This document shows, piece after piece, positions 1 to 12,111 of a stretch of DNA of 64,000 bases. Origin of the DNA: Mixia osmundae IAM 14324 (taxonomy: Eukaryota; Basidiomycota; Mixiomycetes; Mixiales; Mixiaceae); NCBI RefSeq assembly GCF_000708205.1, contig NW_014575557.1, positions 434,143 through 498,142 on the forward strand, in the 5' to 3' direction. A program made the position numbers and the translations under genes. The number at the start of each line of letters is the position of its first letter. The first letter of the stretch is position 1. Below the pieces are notes generated by a model. That model was not told where the DNA came from. It was given only the letters and a program-made list of their open reading frames with translations, and made no database searches.

Positions 1-2342
1 ATCCTGGCATACGTCAAGCCGTGTACAAAGGGTAAAAGGGTTCAGAGACTTCCAACATTCGAAGGCGAAGAGGTGCCTGAGGGCGAGACCGAGATACTCA
101 GAGCCCGTCATGTCATCTTTGAAGGCGGCGATAAGCTACCGAACGGTCCCTACGGCACTTCGCAGCTCCTCAACAGGGCAGCGGACAAGACCAAGGGCAT
201 GCTCATCGCTTGGGCAATGAACGGTCTACCTCTCGAACCTGATCATGGCTACCCTTTGCGGCTTGTCGTACCAGGCCAGATCGGCGGCCGCTCTGTCAAA
301 TGGCTCAAAGAAATCGAGATCTCACACGAAGAATCACAGCACTACCTACATTTCTTTGACAATCGATTGCTGCCCACAGAAGTATCGCCCGATCAAGCTA
401 GAAACGAGAAGCACTGGTGGAAAGACCCTCGGTATCTCATCAACGATCTCAACATCAATTCTGCTATAGCTAAACCGGATCACGAAGAAATACTCAACAT
501 CACACAATCTCCTGATGAAGAGGTATACACCGTGCGCGGCTATGCGTACGCCGGCGGCGGCCGACGAGTCACACGCGTCGAGCTATCACTTGACGATGGC
601 GAGACGTGGGAACTCTCCCAGATCTCATATCCCGAGGATCTCTACCGTGCAGTTTGTTACTCGGATCCCGTCTACGGCTCGCTCGATCTCACAGAGCGAG
701 ATACGTGCTTCTGTTGGTGCTTCTGGTCATACGACGTGCCGGTCGGCAAGCTTAAGCAGAGCGCTTCTATATCCGTACGAGGGATGGACGAGTCGCTCGC
801 TCTTCAACAACGCGATATGTACGTCAATGCCACTGGCATGATGAACAAGTACGTGTCTCGTGAGTCTGCACATCGAACGAGCTGACAGTCTCCCAGTTGG
901 TGGTTCCGGGTCGTGCTGCACAAGAGCGAAAGCAACATCCGCTTCGAACATCCGACACTCGCAGGCGTCGCGAAAGGCGGTTGGATGCAAAGGCTCAAAG
1001 AAGAGGGGTTGGATCCCAAGTATCCCGAGTTCAGGACAGATCAGTCGACGTCCAAGGTCAAGCAAGAAGTCAAAAAGGAGCCTAAGAAAGAGATCAAGAT
1101 GACCAAGGACGATGTGACGCGCAAGATGACTTTGGCAGAGGTAGCCGAGCTTAGCACAGAAGCTGACCCTCTGTTCGTTGTCAACGGGCATGTATACGCT
1201 GGCAAGGACTTCTTGCCAGAGCATCCCGGCGGACCAGAATCGATCACGCTCGTATCTGGCGAGGATGCATCAGAGGACTTTATGGCGATACACTCTGCAG
1301 ATGCGAAGCTCAGGCTTGCCGCTTTCCATATCGGCGTCATCGAGGATGATGGACAAAGCGCCGTAGCCAAGGCTGAAGACGATCAGGACGAACAAGCGCC
1401 GATATTCCTCCACAAGAGCAAGTGGAAGAGAGTCAAGCTGGAAGCCGTCACAGATGTCTCGTACGATTCAAAGCTGTATCGATTCCGCTTGCACCGCGAG
1501 GACCAAGATCTGGGTCTTCCATGCGGGCAACACGTCTATGTCCGTTTACGACGGAAAGTGAAGACAAATGCAGGGGAGAGCGACGCGATCGTCGAAGGGG
1601 AAGGGGAGCTAGTGCAGCGAGCCTATACACCCGTATCGACGCAAGACGCCAAAGGTTTTATCGATTTGCTCATCAAAATCTACTTCCCCAGCGAGTCTTA
1701 TCCGACTGGCGGAAAGGCGACGACTGCATTCCATGCGCTTTCGATAGGCGACGAGATCGAAATGAAGGGACCTCTGGGCTCTTTCGTCTGGGAAGGCAAA
1801 GGCATGGCCAGATGGAAAGGCAATCAGCGCAAAGTCAAGAATCTTGGCATGATATGCGGTGGAAGTGGCATCACACCCATTTTGGTAAGTCTGCGAACTC
1901 GATTATCGCACTTCTCGCTAATGCAGACGATTCTGCAGCAAGTGCTGCGGGGTGTGCTGCACGACAAGGAAGATAATGACACACATCTGTGGCTGCTCGA
2001 CGGCAACCGGCAATTCGAAGACATTTTGTGCAATGAGGAGCTCGAAGAATTGGCTGCAGCGCACAGTCATCGATACCGATTGCACCATACGCTCACGACG
2101 GACAAGCATCCCGCGGGCTGGTCATACAGCAAAGGCCGTATTGATGACAACATGCTCAAGCTTCACCTACCGCAGCCTTCGGATGACGCGCTGATCCTCA
2201 TCTGTGGACCTGTACGTCGACCGGTGTGCCCCATCAAGTACGTGCTGACCGAGTTGAGTCCGCAGGAGGGCATGATAGAAGGCGCGAAGAAGGGCCTCAC
2301 ACGGTTAGGCTGGGACATCGCTAGCAGCCTCGTTGTCTTCTA

Positions 2343-2343
<1 letters not shown>
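1..2343 (+). CDS. niaD: Nitrate reductase (NADPH), 3' part
   Basis: Assimilatory nitrate reductase reduces nitrate to nitrite in the cytosol, passing electrons from NADPH through FAD and heme to a molybdenum cofactor. The gene is cut by the left window edge; 732 C-terminal residues remain, against about 900 in the family. Exons are <1-848, 897-1884, 1927-2211 and 2266-2343. In order I see the Mo-cofactor dimerisation domain, whose conserved MMNNWWFRV runs across intron 1, then a cytochrome b5 domain with the heme motif HPGG (about 1222-1233), then an FAD domain with RAYTP and an NADPH domain with GGSGITP and CGPEGM. Introns 2 (42 nt) and 3 (54 nt) are multiples of three, so the frame stays open through them; removing them restores the family motifs. 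No nitrite reductase or nitrate transporter gene follows, so a nitrate cluster, if any, lies to the left. A tetranucleotide repeat begins at the stop codon. Confidence 0.95.
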
Positions 2344-2385
<42 letters not shown>

Positions 2386-2406
2386 TGCTTGCTTGCTTGC
2401 TTGCTT
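2343..2406. repeat. GCTG/GCTT tetranucleotide microsatellite
   Basis: About ten copies of GCTG (2343-2382) pass directly into six copies of GCTT (2383-2406). The repeat starts on the last base of the nitrate reductase stop codon, so it lies in that gene's 3' UTR and also downstream of the convergent phosphodiesterase gene. It may be length-variable between strains. Confidence 0.95.
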
Positions 2407-2496
2407 TTCCACTTCATCTGTAGCGTCGGCCAAGACACATGTATCGCGGTTGGGGTTCAACAGCATGGTACAATGAGATAAGACAACATATAGCAT

Positions 2497-4410
2497 TCAT
2501 AAGTCTAGGTGAGTCGACCAGAACCCGACTGTACCATTGTTGGGAGCGGTCTTCTCGATCTGGAGCAGCGTTGCAAGTAGGTTGTAGATCTCAAGGTTGT
2601 GAAAAGGCTCGATGACCGTCAGAGCCTGATCAGCTCGTTTTGTCCTCCTGCGCTTTGTCTTGATGTGCTCTGCCATGGGACCGTGAGCAACGAAGATAGC
2701 ATGCATAGGCTCGTCGTCCGGATCGTAGCCGTGATTGCCCTTGGGATGATAATCGCCATTCATGTCTACGTAGAATTCATTCTTGTCTGTTATGACCCAA
2801 CCTGTTTCTGGGACGACATAGATGGGAGCTATGCGAGGATTGCCACTGAAGTGCCATCGTTCGGGCATGTCCTGGTGAGTATAGACTGCAAAGCCACCGT
2901 CGCTCTTCTTTGCTGCTTCGCGTAGCGTTTTGAGCATGTCGTCGGTGTCGACGAGTGACTCGTTGAACCGGAGACCGCAGGATGGCCAGCCTTCCTTGTG
3001 CAATATGGCGGCATGACCTTGCTCGCCCAAGACTTCGTCGAGCAGGACGAGTCTCTCGTTATTGGTATCGGTCATGCCATGGTCGGAAACAAATATGATA
3101 TCTACGAGATCGTGTAGGTTGCGATCTTTCATACTGTCGTGCAAGGCCTTTGCAAAGTCATCGACATAGGTGAGCTTCTCCTGCAGCTTGTCACTATCAG
3201 GACCTGTGCGGTGGCCCTCTTGATCGACCTCGGGCAGGTAGGCCATGATGAGTTGAGGCCGAGAGCGAAGCGGCATATCGATCCATCTTGTGATGACGTC
3301 TAGCTTCTTCGACCAGTGATAGTTGTTTTCGAATGCGTGGAAGTACGTCGGTCGCGTGCCGTCCTTCATCCTGTGTGCTGCAGCTTTAGCGTGCGAGGCT
3401 GGAGAGGGCAAGCAGCTTACATGGGTGGACCGGGCCACATGAGATTGGCGGTCTTGATGCCAGCCTTGACAGCAGTAGACCAGATGGGCTCGCCGCCCCA
3501 CCACTTGGACGCCCAAGATTTGCTACTGTCCGTATAGACAAACTCTGTGTCGTCGCTCGGATCGTAGAAATCGTTTGCGACGATGCCATGTGATTCGGCA
3601 TATAGCTGCAGGCGGGTCAGTTGCCGGTCTATGATGCGACGCAGAGAGGTCACGTACGCCGGTTGCAAGCGCCCAATGGTTGGGAAAGGTGAGCGATGGG
3701 AAGACGGGCTTCATGTACTCCGCCTTGAGACCTTTTTCGCTGATATCGACAAGATTGGGCGTGAGGCTGCGCTCTAGATAGTCTGGCCTCACGCCATCGA
3801 GCGAGACGATGATGACCGTCTTTCTGAACTTTGCAGTCCCGTTGGAGTAAGGCGCAGGACGAGTATCATGCTCGTCTTCGTTGTAAGCCTCGTTGGTGCC
3901 GAACGCAGTACCGACTGAAGCCCAGGGCCCGTCCGCGACGGGAGATTCCTGCCTGCCTTTGGCGTAGGCATCCACCTGCTGGGAGCGATTGGGACGACTG
4001 AGCGACGGGAAATGGTTGACGAGGAAGAGAAGCAGGAGTACGCCGGGTACGCCGATGAGGAGCGCTCTGCCCGGTCTCAAGCCGCACAAAAGTGCATCGG
4101 TGCCCTTTGCGCGAGCTCTGAACGCTTCAGCCTGTTCTCTCCTCTGCCGGCGAGACCTCCGCGTCTTGGATGGTTCGGCATGGCCGAGCAGGTGAGCCTC
4201 CTCGCCTTTCTCGGTCTGTTGGAGTCCCTGCTCTTCGCCGTATGTCTCGGGAGGGAAGGAGACCGTTCGCGTGCGTGAGGATGGCTTTGGCGGCTCGGAA
4301 GGCCCGTCGAGCGCTCTGCCCACGTCGCCGCCCTCGACATCTTCGTCATCTCCTCCAAGCACATGCCATGGCGTCGAGCTGGCCATCGCCGCTCGAGGGA
4401 CGTCGCACAA
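2497..4410 (-). CDS. Type I phosphodiesterase / nucleotide pyrophosphatase, membrane-bound
   Basis: Alkaline-phosphatase-superfamily enzyme of the ectonucleotide pyrophosphatase/phosphodiesterase (NPP) family, which hydrolyses nucleotide phosphodiester or pyrophosphate bonds outside the cytosol. Exons on the minus strand are 4410-3658, 3605-3421 and 3370-2497, giving 603 residues. A hydrophilic, basic N-terminal region of about 110 residues is followed by one hydrophobic segment (ALLIGVPGVLLLLFLVNHF), the arrangement of a type II membrane protein. The catalytic domain shows the first metal site SLDGVRPDY, the nucleophile block PSLTFPNHW (Thr nucleophile), the metal site HGMTD and the later GNHGYD. 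Both introns (52 and 50 nt) have good GT-AG ends and restore these blocks. The start could be the first Met or Met9. It is divergent from UTP18 and convergent with nitrate reductase. Substrate is not deducible. Confidence 0.88.
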
Positions 4411-4518
4411 TCGGGCCGGCCCAGCAACGTGGCGACGACGGAAGCGCGCGCGACTTGAAAGAAGTTGAAGGCTGCTGCAAAATTCGCTGTCCTCGTCTCT
4501 CTGAGGGGTATGCCGGCC

Positions 4519-6469
4519 ATGGCAGACTCGCTCTCTCTCTTGCCACCCAGCGATGCCCGTAGACTAGCCCAGCGTAGCAACAGGCAGAAGAGAAGGCGCA
4601 TCACAAGCTCGAAGCCCGCCAACAAACCTACAAAAGCTAAATTTGATGATGATGATGATAGCCAAGGGGAGGCTGCAGAGGATCATGCGGGAGCCATACT
4701 CGGAGCAGATGACGATGAAGAAGGGCAAGGCAAGACACGGGAGGAGTTGGAGCTAGAGGCTGCTCTCTTCGGCGGCAGTCATGCTAGCACTTCAGATCTG
4801 CGTGTGGACCGCTCGAGCAAGCAGGCCGCCACCCACGTTGCAGATGATCAGGCAGGTGTCCTGACTTCCCATATGAACGTGTCTGATAGCAGTCTGCTCG
4901 TCTGCAGCTGTTCCAGATGGACGACAGTCTACCCTCTCCGACTGCGAGAGGCAAGCAACGCGCCTCAGACGAGGACGATGACGATGCCAGCGACAGCGAC
5001 AGCGACGACGACAGCACAAGTCGAGAGGCGTTTGCATCTGACAGCGATGAGGAGACACAAGACGTGCAGCCAGTCCGAGCACGGAAGAAAGCTCTCTGGA
5101 ATGATCCGGCAGATCAGGCGACGACTGACGCGGGCGAGATGGTCATACCCCTCAACCGATCACGTCTCAAGAAGCTCAAGCGAGCGCGGGATGAGACTAG
5201 CATCGTCGGCGTCCAGGACTATGAACAACGGCTCCGGCAGCAGTATGAAAAAATGCATCCCACGCCGGCTTGGGCAACGAGCGCTCGACAGACACGGGCA
5301 ACGCAGCAGCAAGACGATCTCCTCTCTACCACGTCTGCCGGTATACTCAAGCGCGGTAAACGGCTCAAGAAGGGCGAAATCCGAATGACACGATTGAAAG
5401 ATGCCAACTTTCAGTCCAAAGCAAAATCGGGCATTCAAGCCCTGTCATTCCACCCGTCTGCCTCGATTCTGTTCACTGCCTCATCAGACAGACGACTCAA
5501 GCTCTTCCAGATTGACGGTCTGCAGAACACGCTCTTGCAGTCGGTCCATCTGCCAGAACTACCCATCAGCAGTGCAGCCTTTGATCCTACGGGCAACTCT
5601 ATCTTGCTCACCGGCAATCGACCGTTCTGGTACAGCTACGACTTACAATCCGGTCGTGCCGTTCGATCTCCTCGTGGCATGTGGAGCCATCAGGCCGCAG
5701 GCTCGGAGGGAGGCGGCATGGAGCTCTTCAAATTTGCCAATTCCACTCCATCGTCAGCCTCGAGCATGCTGGCTGTCGCTGGCAGATCCGGTATGGTGCA
5801 CCTCATCGACTATACCTCCAGCTTCGGAGCAGGTGGCCAAGTAGTAGGAACGGTCAAGACGAGCTCACCCGTCAAAGGACTTGCCTGGCAGAAGCAAGGC
5901 AAGGAGCTCATCGTGCTCGGCAGCGATGCAGAGGTGTACATCTGGGATGTCGGCACTCGGCGATGTATGGCACGATGGAAAGATGCAGGCGGATTCGGTA
6001 CGACGGGACTGTCGACCGACCCTTCCGAACGGCTGTTGGCAATCGGCTCGACTTCGGGCATTGTCAATCTCTATGCGAGAGAAGACATCCATCAAGCAAC
6101 GAGCAAACATTCTGCTACCGCTGCGCTCGGCTTTACAGAGCAGGCCAAGGCAGCAAAGACATTTGATCAACTGACGACGTCAATCTCTGCAATGACCTTC
6201 AACAGCTCAAGCGAGCTGCTGGCTATCGCCTCTCGTCAATCTGACCACGCTCTGCGACTGGTGAGGTCCATGCAATAAGAGACTCGAGGTGGTGCTGACA
6301 ACAAGCACAGATACATACAGATTCAAGAACCGTCTGCTCGAACTGGCCTACCAGCCAAACACCACTGGCACATGTGACAGGCATGAGCTTCAGAGCCGAT
6401 AGCAAGCTGCTGGCTATCGGCAACACAAGAGGCAAGACACTCTTGTACCAGCTCGATCACTATCTCTGA
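4519..6469 (+). CDS. UTP18: U3 snoRNA-associated protein UTP18
   Basis: WD40 protein of the UTP-B part of the small-subunit processome, needed for 18S rRNA maturation in the nucleolus. Exons 4519-4851, 4908-6260 and 6311-6469. The N-terminal third is acidic and lysine-rich with Asp runs; the C-terminal half carries the WD repeats (for example KLFQIDG, VYIWDVGTRRC) and ends with the family signature around SNWPTSQTPL and a final short repeat ending in LYQLDHYL. The start at 4519 is chosen for its strong context (ccATGg); in-frame Mets lie at 4465 and 4510. The first intron has no usable GT donor in phase: joining ADDQ to LFQMDDS, as in other fungal UTP18 proteins, requires a GC-AG intron (donor CAG/GCAGGT). 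The gene ends 6 bp before the convergent F-box gene. Confidence 0.9.
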
Positions 6470-6475
6470 GAAAGC

Positions 6476-8187
6476 TCATCGCTCGTCGTGAGATTGCAAG
6501 TGAGCGCAGCCGGGTGCATGTGCAGATGATGGAGGTCGCGTCCAATCAGGACTGCAATCGTAGCCGTCAGTGTCGTATGCAGACATGCCAGAGGGTGCGC
6601 AATCGGACGTCAGACAGAGCACACAGGCTGCCGTCGCCCATCGTTCGTCAAGCGATCTTGCTCGTTCGATCGTCGACGGCACGAGCTGCCAGGTATCGAG
6701 GAAGCTCTGCCAGATCGACACAGGCTTCTTGTAGACGGCGTCACTGATTGCATCCGTATTGGCAAACTCGAGAAATGCAAACGTCTTTTGCTTGCGGGAT
6801 GCGATATCGAGATCAGATAGCCTGTCTCTGACAGCATCTCTGACGAGATTGGCGCCTTCTCGCCAGCCTTTGTGGAAGCTCTTCTGCAGACCCGCTGCAT
6901 CGTCTAATCCCTCGCAACCTGCGCAAATGCTTCGCAAGCATGGTGCAGGCGGCAGCAGGATAAACCGCTCTGGCACGTCGAATGGCGATGCAGCCACAAA
7001 GGCATTATAAGAGACCTTGACGAGCTTCTGCAGTCGCTTCATTCGCAGCAGACCGGTAAGCGCACAGTTTTTGCCGATGGCATGTAGCTCCTCGTCTGAA
7101 GTCGAGCGCGTGACGAGATTCGTCTCGTCGAGGACGAGGTGCTCCAAGCGTGGGAAGCGAGCGAGGAGCTGCCACATACCGGCCGAAGAATCGACAAGCG
7201 TCGTGCTGACATCGAGACAGCGCAACTGGGGTAGCAACGGCTTGTCGAGCGGGTCATTGTCGCTCAATACTGCTAAGACCCGCCGGCGCGGGATGCGGAT
7301 AGTGAGATGCGTGAGCTGCTCGTTGCGGCATAGCGCAGCAACACAGCGTAGATCAAAGAATACGATAGGCTGTGCGAAGCGTGTGCGAGGTGCGCCGCTC
7401 AGAGGCTTCAAGTCCTCTGATCCGTCGCGCAACTCGTGCGTCATTCTGGGCATGGTCTGAATGAGTGAAAGCCGTTTGAGCGGCACTGTGCCTGGCCACT
7501 TTGCTAGCTCCTTGAGCACGCCATCAAAGTAGATGCCCGCCAGGAAGCGATAGTAGCTCCTTTCGACCAAGTAAATATTGAAGATGAGCTTGAGCGACGT
7601 CAACGAAGTGAATTGGTGGGTTTGCTGCATGAGCTCGATGAGCGGCGTCGGCGGAAAGGCGGGTCCTATGCTCATCTCGAGCTCTTTGAGCTCTGTGAAT
7701 CGTGCGACGGCCTGCGTGGCTTGTCAGCTCGACAACGGCAGGCTTCATTGGGACTGACATTGCAGAGGACATGGGGATCGAGTAGCCAGACGCGAGACCG
7801 CAGCGAGCAAGTAGACTGCCTGAGCTGATCCATTCGCTCGGAATCCTTGTGGATGACCCGCGACAGAGCTCGGATCTGTTGCGCTGTCGTCAGCTCGACA
7901 TGCTGCCAGAGGTGTGACGTCGAGATGGACGTTCTCGGCAGCGCTCTTGACAGAGACAGTGCCGTCGGGCCCGCGTCTGACCGGCTCAGCTGAGAGAGAA
8001 CTGCATCCCATAGCTCGCTAGGCAGTCCAGCCCAAGTAGAAGCCCTCCGTTCCATGGCTGGCTGGCTCGAGGAGCAGTTTGCCACCGCGACGCGAATTGA
8101 CAGACTGGCGGTGCGGGTGGAGCCCACCGAGTCCAAAGACATCTCAAGCAAAGAGCCATCTAAGAGCTCCATTTGATTCATATACAT
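6476..8187 (-). CDS. F-box protein with LRR-like tail
   Basis: Likely substrate receptor of an SCF ubiquitin ligase. Exons 8187-7759 and 7711-6476 (47-nt intron with good GT-AG ends), up to 554 residues. An F-box-like segment, LPSELWDAVLSQL, lies near the N-terminus and a hydrophobic, leucine-rich region follows (LKELEM, LTSLKLIF, LTHLTIRI, LRCLDVS, LEHLVLDE), spaced as in irregular leucine-rich repeats. The start is uncertain: the Met whose first base is 8055 has a much better context (gccATGg) and lies just before the F-box, which would give 510 residues. No orthologue is recognised. It is downstream of ARMT1 on the same strand and convergent with UTP18, with only 6 bp between the stop codons. 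Confidence 0.75.
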
Positions 8188-8256
8188 GTGGATAGCTTTT
8201 CGTCATGTGCAGCTGTTTGCATGCTCGAGAGGAACTGAAGCTAAGATGAGTGCTGC

Positions 8257-10002
8257 TCAAGTGAACATGACCTTTCCGCCCTTGTCGCCCTCGCTGAGCA
8301 GGATGACTGCATACTTGCCCGAGATCTTCCAGCCTGGCTCTTCCTTGTCCAATCTTTCTGCTTCGCCTGCCTTGATGCCAACAACGACATCTGATTTGAT
8401 CGTTCGGAGTGATACTACTGGGGGTGCGCCAGATTCAGAGGCAAGGGGTCCGATGGCAATGTCGAATGGCGTGCTTGGGGGTGCGTGACACTGGTGAGCC
8501 TCGCGCAATTCAGTGTCTCTCCTGATGCTCAGAGAGTGAGATACGGACATCATAGGTGAGTTTGCGGTGGTTGAGATCGCCTTTGAACATGACGAGATCA
8601 GATTCGCTTAGATCGAGGAAAAGATCGGGTGCTTCGCTCTTGAGATCCCACTGTCGCAGTCTACTTAGCTTAGCTTCAGTTTTAAGGCAGTGGGACTGAC
8701 AAAGGTGTAGCCTGTGCACCAGAACGGATGCTCCTGGTACTTCCATTGTCCGGCCTTTTCGTATTTCTTCCATCTCTGACCCATCTTCTTCAGACTGGCG
8801 AGCTCCTCGTCGCTGACACCGGTGAACAGATGACCGTAGACCATCGAGTTGAGCAGCCAGTTCCAATCGTTTCGTGTGACGTCAGAAACGAACCAGGCAA
8901 ATCGCTTGCCGTGGAATCTGACTTCTTTCGCGATCCCACACTGGATCAGAAAGTCGGCATAGACGCAGTCGCAGTAGAGCTCAAAGCCGGCATTGTCGAG
9001 CACAAAGTCGATTCGGCCATCTTTGATCTGACTGACGAGCTGCCAGAGTCGGTCCATGTGATTGCCAAGGATGTTCTTCTCTGTATCGGCCAAGTGGTCG
9101 CCACCGGTCGACTGAAGCTTCTTGATGTCTTCCTCGGTCATGTTGATCAAGAGCGAGAGATCTGTCGAGTTTCCCCAGAGGCAGACTTGGGTGAGCTCAT
9201 GGAAGATGAGCTGACGGGCTTTGGCTTGTCCGGCTTCGTCGATACCGGTGGCGTACTTGAAATCGTCTGCGAATCGCGTCGAGAGCTCAAAGACGGCCTG
9301 ACTTGATCGGGAAAAGGTATCACACTGCGGAGAGGCTGAGCAACGGCAAGCTGCGGGCGCAGTGGATCTACCTTTTGTCGGAAGAAGACGTCGTAATTCT
9401 TCCAATATTTGGAAACACTGAAGCACTCGTGCAATCTGCCAGCCGTGATCAGCATAAAACACAGAGCGAAAGCGGTGTGCCTACCTTCGGTATTTGTAGG
9501 CCTCTGCAAAGAGCCAAGGTGCGTTCATGAAATCCTTGCCTCTGAAGTACTTTGCAATTTCCTTATTCCAGAGCGCGACGTCTCCCTCGCCATCGTCGAC
9601 AATGGGGCGCAGTTTGCCTGGACATTATATGTGTCAGACTTGCTGTGGTCCTGAGAGGCGGCGAGCGCACTGTTTTGGTGCAAGTCGTCCATGAGGTCCT
9701 CCATTCGTTCGATGCAAGAGACCAAGTCGACGATCTCGTCTTCGTTGTACTGCAGCAATCACGGTCAGCGAGCGCGTCGAAGAAGAGACAGAGCACGACC
9801 GACGCGTTCGTTGAGCGTCTTGACGGTATCATCGATGGCCTTGCCGAGAATGGTGGGCAGACGAACGCCCATGGTCGCATGCGCAAAACTGTATTCATGG
9901 TATCTGCGCCAGCGTCACGGTAATATGAGACACGCGAACAAAGCGCGTATCAGGGATGACGTGCCCACGGTACGCTGGCCAGGGTGGCTGTAGGCGGCTC
10001 AT
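8257..10002 (-). CDS. ARMT1: Damage-control phosphatase ARMT1 / DUF89 family
   Basis: Metal-dependent phosphatase of the DUF89 family, subfamily III (yeast YMR027W, human ARMT1), thought to remove damaged sugar phosphates such as fructose-1-phosphate. Eight exons: 10002-9974, 9903-9804, 9749-9671, 9617-9485, 9435-9372, 9324-8701, 8650-8549 and 8490-8257, giving 454 residues. The N-terminus PPWPAYHEYSFAHATMGVR matches the family opening; the metal-binding block FVLDNAGFELYCD, the following SDVTRNDW and the C-terminal MFKGDLNHRKL and GPLA...SLRTIKSDV are all present. Seven introns of 47-70 nt are removed in consistent phase. The start Met is the first codon of an exon of only 29 nt. It is divergent from the Rab5 gene across 434 bp. 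Confidence 0.9.
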
Positions 10003-10436
10003 GTCAGCGCGTGCCTATCAGTTGAAGCTCTTTTAGCTCACCTGATTGGGATTGACTCGACCGGGACTGCAGGCAAGCGGGCGATGTCCTGTGAGCCAAA
10101 GTCCTCAACCTGATGACCAGATGAACGTACGTGACGGGAAATTCGAGTGAAAAGTCCTTCTGCTTCGGTGGCAGGTTGCCTAAATGCAGCCTAGAAGGAA
10201 CGTGAGCGTGGAGTCGAGAGCGTCGAGTGAACGACTCGCATCGTTCGCTTCGGTTGAGCCGACATGATGGCGTCCTTGCTCTGCTGCTGACGAAATCGAG
10301 TATGCACAACGTGGCACGTCTCTGTTCGCTATCCGCCTCGGGTCGACGCGGTGCTTCTTCTTCGTGACGTCGAACTTTCCGGTCTTTACTGGCTATCGAC
10401 GTAGATAGGGCGTCAAGCGGCACGACAACAGCGACA
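10003..10436. other. Shared upstream region of ARMT1 and Rab5
   Basis: The 434 bp between two divergent start codons hold no supported gene. Open frames here, including a 182-residue one on the minus strand, have no recognisable domain and run antisense into the Rab5 first exon. This is the only place for the promoters of both genes. I see no clear TATA box or repeat. Confidence 0.6.
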
Positions 10437-11426
10437 ATGGCGGCGAGATCCAGCTTCAAATGTGCGACAGACGCTTCTATGGACCCCAAAAGGACTGACG
10501 AGTGATGCAACGTTGTCACAGTGGTGCTGCTCGGCGAATCAGCATGCGGCAAGTCCTCGCTCGTGCTTCAATTCGTCAAGCGTGAGGCTGTTCACTCTTG
10601 CGCGCGCTGTGTCACCGGCTTACGACGTCCTCATGACCCAGAGGAATTCTCGGAGTACAGAGAATCGACGATTGGGGCGGCCTTTCTGACTCAGATCGTG
10701 TCACTGGACGAGAACACGACGATCAAGTTTGAGGCACGCGGGCAGCTACATCATGCGTAGGCAATGTCTGATCAGGGGCGGGAAGCAGATATGGGATACC
10801 GCTGGCCAGGAGAGGTATCGCTCGCTCGCGCCCATGTATTACAGGTACGACGCCGAGTCACGCGCTGCCTACATCGGTCTGACGCGCAGACGGGAACTTG
10901 TCACAGAGGCGCACAGGCTGCTGTCGTCGTCTATGACATCACGAGCGAGGCGAGCTCCATCGTCTGAATGGCTGCAATGTCTGAGTCTGGGTCATAGGGC
11001 ACGCTCGACAAGGCGAAAGCGTGGGTCAAAGAGTTACAACGCCAGGCAGATCCCTCTATCGTCATTGCGCTCGCGGGCAATAAAGTGGATCTGGCGGAGA
11101 CGCGAAGGGCAATTCCGAGAGAGGCAAGCACACCTTGCCGGATCAGACTCATCTCTCATTTGCGAGGTTCGTGTCTTGCAGACAGCGGAGAAGTATGCCC
11201 AAGAGGAAGGCTTGCTCTTCTTCGAGACCTCCGCCAAGGAAGCTACCAATGTGACCGAGCTCTTCAAAGAGCTAGGTACGTCGACGTGTATCATGCTGCC
11301 AGCCTTTGCTGATGTCGATGTGCAGCAACAAAGATGCCGTTGGATCGTGCGGCTGCTCAGCCCGGAAGGGGCAGAGTCGACCTGGACACGTCCGCCAAGG
11401 GACCACTCGACTCTTGCGCATGCTAG
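10437..11426 (+). CDS. YPT5: Rab5-type GTPase (Ypt5/Vps21)
   Basis: Small GTPase that directs endosome tethering and fusion and acts with Vps34/Vps15. Eight exons: 10437-10461, 10522-10581, 10642-10733, 10789-10844, 10907-10961, 10998-11123, 11182-11275 and 11326-11426, giving 202 residues. All Rab signatures are present: [15 protein letters not shown] (P-loop), [11 protein letters not shown] (switch I, Rab5 type), [18 protein letters not shown] and FETSAK, and it ends in Cys-Ala-Cys for double geranylgeranylation. Seven introns in about 1 kb are dense even for this window. Two of them (after KFE and after AIPRE) need GC donors (GAG/GCACGC, GAG/GCAAGC); with these the protein aligns gap-free to Ypt5 as I recall it. 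Intron 5 is only 36 nt. VPS15, a Rab5 partner in endosomes, lies 34 kb away. Confidence 0.93.
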
Positions 11427-11556
11427 TCGACTCTCCTGCTCAGTCTCATGTCACGTCTAGCCTCTGGCGCGCCTGTTGCTATATCGCACTCTTGTACTCA
11501 TTCTCTGTACATACGTCGCTCGTACGCTGCGAGCATGCAGTCTGTACAGAGTGGCA

Positions 11557-12111
11557 CTACAGGAACTTTGAGTCATCTACCGATCCGGCCGCGAGTTGCT
11601 GAGCGTCCCTCTCTCTCGCCATCCTCGCCACATAGGTTCTCGAGACGACGTTGACTGGTTCGGGCGTCATGAGCGAGTGCGGCGATCGAGTGAAAAGGCA
11701 TAGACGTACAGGATTCGAGGAAGCGGTCCATACACCGAGCGAGACAAGTCTCTTCGCTGCTCGATAGGCTCGTCGACGGTCGTGTGATGCACTTTTCGTA
11801 GCACTTTTCGTTCAGTTTCTGTCGGGTGCATCGTCAGCTCCGACTCTACCGCTCTGCAGCAGCACTGACGTTGACGAGCTCTTGCGCATTGGCCATGGCT
11901 GTAGTTTCATGCATGCTTGAGTCAACGACTCGACTCGCCCGAAGCGTTCACGAACCCATTTGGTTAGAGACTTCGTTCATGATCTGCTGCTTTCGCACTT
12001 GCGGATCTTGTGCTGCGGGAGCTCGTCAGCCTGGGGACTGTGCCGATGATAGACAGACGCACGAGGAGCATTGCTAGCTGAGCGGCCGAACAAGCCAGAG
12101 AGATCTGCCAT
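11557..12111 (-). CDS. TIM13: Mitochondrial small Tim chaperone TIM13
   Basis: Intermembrane-space chaperone that, with Tim8, carries hydrophobic precursors to the inner membrane. It is hidden by short exons: 12111-12063, 12012-11956, 11898-11870, 11818-11710 and 11654-11557 make 113 residues. The twin CX3C motifs that form the disulfide pairs are CYEKC and CLARC, separated by 14 residues, and the context ANAQELVNKLNEKC and CMDRFLESFNVVSRTYV is typical of Tim13. Four introns of 50-57 nt have good GT-AG ends and a CTGAC-like branch site. The C-terminal tail is about 20 residues longer than I expect from yeast. No uninterrupted open frame reveals this gene. It is convergent with the Rab5 gene, 130 bp apart. 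Confidence 0.92.

Noticed and set aside
727-1224. 165-residue minus-strand frame
   Set aside because: Antisense to the nitrate reductase exons with the heme domain; no supporting features.
8728-9306. 192-residue plus-strand open frame
   Set aside because: It is the exact antisense of the conserved ARMT1/DUF89 exon, which has clear family motifs; the plus reading has none.
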